Assembly: GCA_023415375.1 (NCBI GenBank)
Contig: JAEZKW010000182.1
Span: 1-16,516, forward strand
Direction: 5' to 3'
Source of the DNA: Bacillota bacterium
Lineage (GTDB): Bacteria > Bacillota > UBA4882 > UBA8346
Length of the DNA: 16,516 nucleotides
Shown: in pieces, positions 14,829-16,516 of the stretch
Position numbering within the stretch: position 1 is the first letter of the stretch
How the letters are laid out: each line of letters opens with the position of its first letter
Notes under the pieces: generated by a model
Seen by the model: the letters and a program-made list of their open reading frames with translations, nothing else
Database searches by the model: none
What the model was told of the DNA's origin: nothing
Position numbers and translations under genes: made by a program

Positions 14829-16104
14829 TAAGGCTTGGCAAGAATTATTCGATAAGTGTAGTATATTAGAAGGCATTGATCATTCCGGCAGGTTCGAGAT
14901 TGAAGCCAACACTATAAATACAGTCCGGGAAGCCCGCTTAATGGCTAAGTTCGATCACTTCATTAACCTCCCCCAAATCTTCAAAGAGAACCAACTCACC
15001 ATCCTTCCAGTATCACGCTCAAAATATGTCATTGGGAAATTCGAATCCTATTTGTCGGTTCGTTACGATGACATTGAGACTGGCATTATAACCCCCCCAA
15101 GTTTTATTGAGAGTATTAAGTACAATAATTTATATTCCGAAAGCCTTGCATTGCATTATGCTTACCTGGCCGGAATAATGGATGACATAGCTGGTGAACG
15201 AACATTCTTGACTGTATCTGGCAGAATGTCCAGTAGTAAATTTGATTTCAACGTTAGAAATGTTGAAACCAAGCAATTAGAGCCTATTAGAGTCGATAAT
15301 TCCCAATGTGAAATCGATGGCGGCTATGAAAGTGAGAATAGTTATATTATTGTTGAAGCCAAGAACTATACCATTGAGGATTTTTTAATTCGTCAGCTTT
15401 ATTACCCATATCGTTTATGGGAAGGGAAATTAAGAAAAACGATTATTCCAGTTTTTATGACTTATTCAAATGATTGCTTTTCGTTTTTTATATTTTGTTT
15501 TGACCGAAAAGATGATTACAACTCCATCCGTTTGATTAAGCAAAAAAAATATTCTATAGCTCCAGACAAAATCGAGTTGGGGGATATAATATCTGTATTT
15601 CATAATTCTAAAATCAAAGAAGAGCCGCCAATACCGTTTCCCCAGGCGAATAGATTTGAGCGTGTAATTGATTTATTGGGATTACTTTACGAAAATGATT
15701 TGACCAAAGATTTTATAACTCAAAACTATCAGTTCGATGTTCGACAGACAGATTATTATACTAATGCGGCAATTTATTTGGGGCTTGTAAGTCGCGCACG
15801 CGTGCAACATCGGGAACAAGGTGAAATATTTTATTCATTAACCGATCTGGGACGACGAATCATGAGTTTTGATTATAAAAATAAATACTTATCTCTTGTT
15901 AAATGCATTCTTGAACATGAAGTGTTTTATAGGGTCATGGAGCGATATTTTGAATTGAGCAATATTCCTGATAAACAAGAAATCTGTGATATTATGCAAA
16001 GTAGTTATATTTATGGAGTCAGTGCAGATAGCCATAACACGATAGGGCGAAGAGCACAGACGGTATTAAGTTGGGTGGACTGGATTTTGGGTTTACAAAA
16101 CTAA
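14806..16104 (+). CDS. Type II restriction endonuclease, PD-(D/E)XK fold (putative)
   Basis: The 432-residue protein is the probable partner of the overlapping methylase. A PD-(D/E)XK core is visible: D171 in QCEIDGGYE, then E184-A185-K186 in IIVEAKN, followed by FLIRQLYYPYRLWEGK, where the RQLYYP stretch resembles a family-specific signature. The C-terminal third (~283-432) looks like a winged-helix DNA-binding region (ERVIDLLGLLYENDLT, then AAIYLGLVSRARV and FYSLTDLGRRIM). It is about 150 residues longer than DpnII or MboI and I see no similarity to them, so this is a DpnM-like methylase paired with a different nuclease type. The site is expected to be that of the methylase. The ATG has only a distant GAGG; translation is probably coupled to the methylase. 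Confidence 0.82.
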   Translation: MTVLTKNDKAWQELFDKCSILEGIDHSGRFEIEANTINTVREARLMAKFDHFINLPQIFKENQLTILPVSRSKYVIGKFESYLSVRYDDIETGIITPPSFIESIKYNNLYSESLALHYAYLAGIMDDIAGERTFLTVSGRMSSSKFDFNVRNVETKQLEPIRVDNSQCEIDGGYESENSYIIVEAKNYTIEDFLIRQLYYPYRLWEGKLRKTIIPVFMTYSNDCFSFFIFCFDRKDDYNSIRLIKQKKYSIAPDKIELGDIISVFHNSKIKEEPPIPFPQANRFERVIDLLGLLYENDLTKDFITQNYQFDVRQTDYYTNAAIYLGLVSRARVQHREQGEIFYSLTDLGRRIMSFDYKNKYLSLVKCILEHEVFYRVMERYFELSNIPDKQEICDIMQSSYIYGVSADSHNTIGRRAQTVLSWVDWILGLQN

Positions 16105-16164
16105 TAGGATTAATGAGTTTTTGTATGTATGTCGCAGTGATTGATCTTTTGTTTAAAATAACCA

Positions 16165-16187
16165 TAAAAAAAGCACCTGAAGGTGCT
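16165..16187 (-). terminator. Intrinsic terminator of the 75-residue gene
   Basis: On the minus strand AGCACC, loop TTCA and GGTGCT form a 6-bp stem followed by seven T residues. It begins two bases after the stop codon of the gene at 16189-16416. In the other direction it may also slow transcripts from the restriction-modification operon. Confidence 0.9.
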
Positions 16188-16188
16188 C

Positions 16189-16416
16189 TCATTCTACCGA
16201 ATGTTCAAAACTTAATCCCCGTCTTTGACAATCCTCTTGATTCATCAGTTGAATGTCAATATTATCGAATGCTAATTCCTGCACATGGACCACAAATCCT
16301 TTTTCTTTAATTCGATCAAGTAAAATGTCTACGCCCACCGGAAGTTGTTTACGAGATTCGGAATCATTTTCAACTTTTGAAGTCAGTTTACGAATGACGT
16401 CATGATATTTTATCAT
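16189..16416 (-). CDS. Small protein of unknown function (75 residues)
   Basis: The ATG at 16416 follows a very strong ribosome binding site (GGGGAGGGG, 7 bases away), and a clean terminator begins right after the stop codon, so this is a real gene. The product is soluble and charged: an N-terminal helix (MIKYHDVIRKLTSKVE), then QLPVGVDILLDRIKEKGF and a short beta stretch VVHVQELAFDNIDIQLM. No family is recognised. It converges on the restriction-modification operon; nothing links it to that system beyond position. Its promoter must lie in 16417-16516, where I see no confident match. Confidence 0.8.
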   Translation of the reverse strand: MIKYHDVIRKLTSKVENDSESRKQLPVGVDILLDRIKEKGFVVHVQELAFDNIDIQLMNQEDCQRRGLSFEHSVE

Positions 16417-16516
16417 GAATTTTCCCCTCCCCTATCAATGGAAATATTCACCAAGAATTCAATAATTCCTCTAATTAATTTACAAATTTTTCACAAATTT
16501 ATTCATTCGTTTTTTT

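Noticed and set aside
16071..16310. 79-codon plus-strand frame after the nuclease
   Set aside because: It overlaps the nuclease end, a terminator and the 75-residue minus-strand gene, which has much better signals.

Overview
The window looks like chromosomal DNA of a Bacillota bacterium, most likely Clostridia-like. The case rests on moderately A+T-rich DNA, strong AGGAGG-type ribosome binding sites, many TTG starts, Gram-positive LexA-type boxes (GAAC-N4-GTTC), an ftsEX/M23/S41/divergent-polysaccharide-deacetylase cluster as found in clostridia, and a 420-residue-type LeuC with a separate LeuD. I cannot name a genus.

Left part (1-5239, minus strand): a cell-envelope cluster in the order ftsE, ftsX, M23 peptidase with coiled coil, S41 C-terminal processing peptidase with PDZ domain, and a membrane-anchored divergent polysaccharide deacetylase cut by the window edge. 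FtsEX probably gates the peptidoglycan hydrolase. A perfect 16-bp inverted repeat separates ftsX from the M23 gene, and a 27-codon reading frame with a strong ribosome binding site precedes ftsE. Nearly all these genes appear to start with TTG or GTG.

Middle (5369-9736, plus strand): a near-consensus promoter drives a gene fusing an excisionase-type helix-turn-helix to a SAM methyltransferase. Next come leuC, leuD and leuB for leucine biosynthesis. leuD and leuB are separated by a repeat-like hairpin spacer, and a remnant that may be OsmC-like follows leuB.

Middle-right (9869-11126): two very small genes diverge from a short region holding a LexA/SOS-type box. One encodes a 45-residue single-pass membrane protein (plus strand) and the other a 66-residue soluble protein (minus strand). 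A convergent 189-residue gene, possibly GNAT-like, ends at a strong terminator.

Right (11581-16516): a secreted D-Ala-D-Ala carboxypeptidase converges on a lipoprotein of the D-glucuronyl C5-epimerase family. After about 490 bases without an intact gene comes a type II restriction-modification pair: a DpnM/Dam-like adenine methylase overlapping a 432-residue PD-(D/E)XK endonuclease. Its predicted promoter carries a second LexA-type box between -35 and -10, the same design as in the small-gene region. A 75-residue gene of unknown function on the minus strand closes the window.

The most interesting observation is this repeated promoter design, which predicts that the micro-membrane-protein locus and the restriction-modification operon are both induced by DNA damage.
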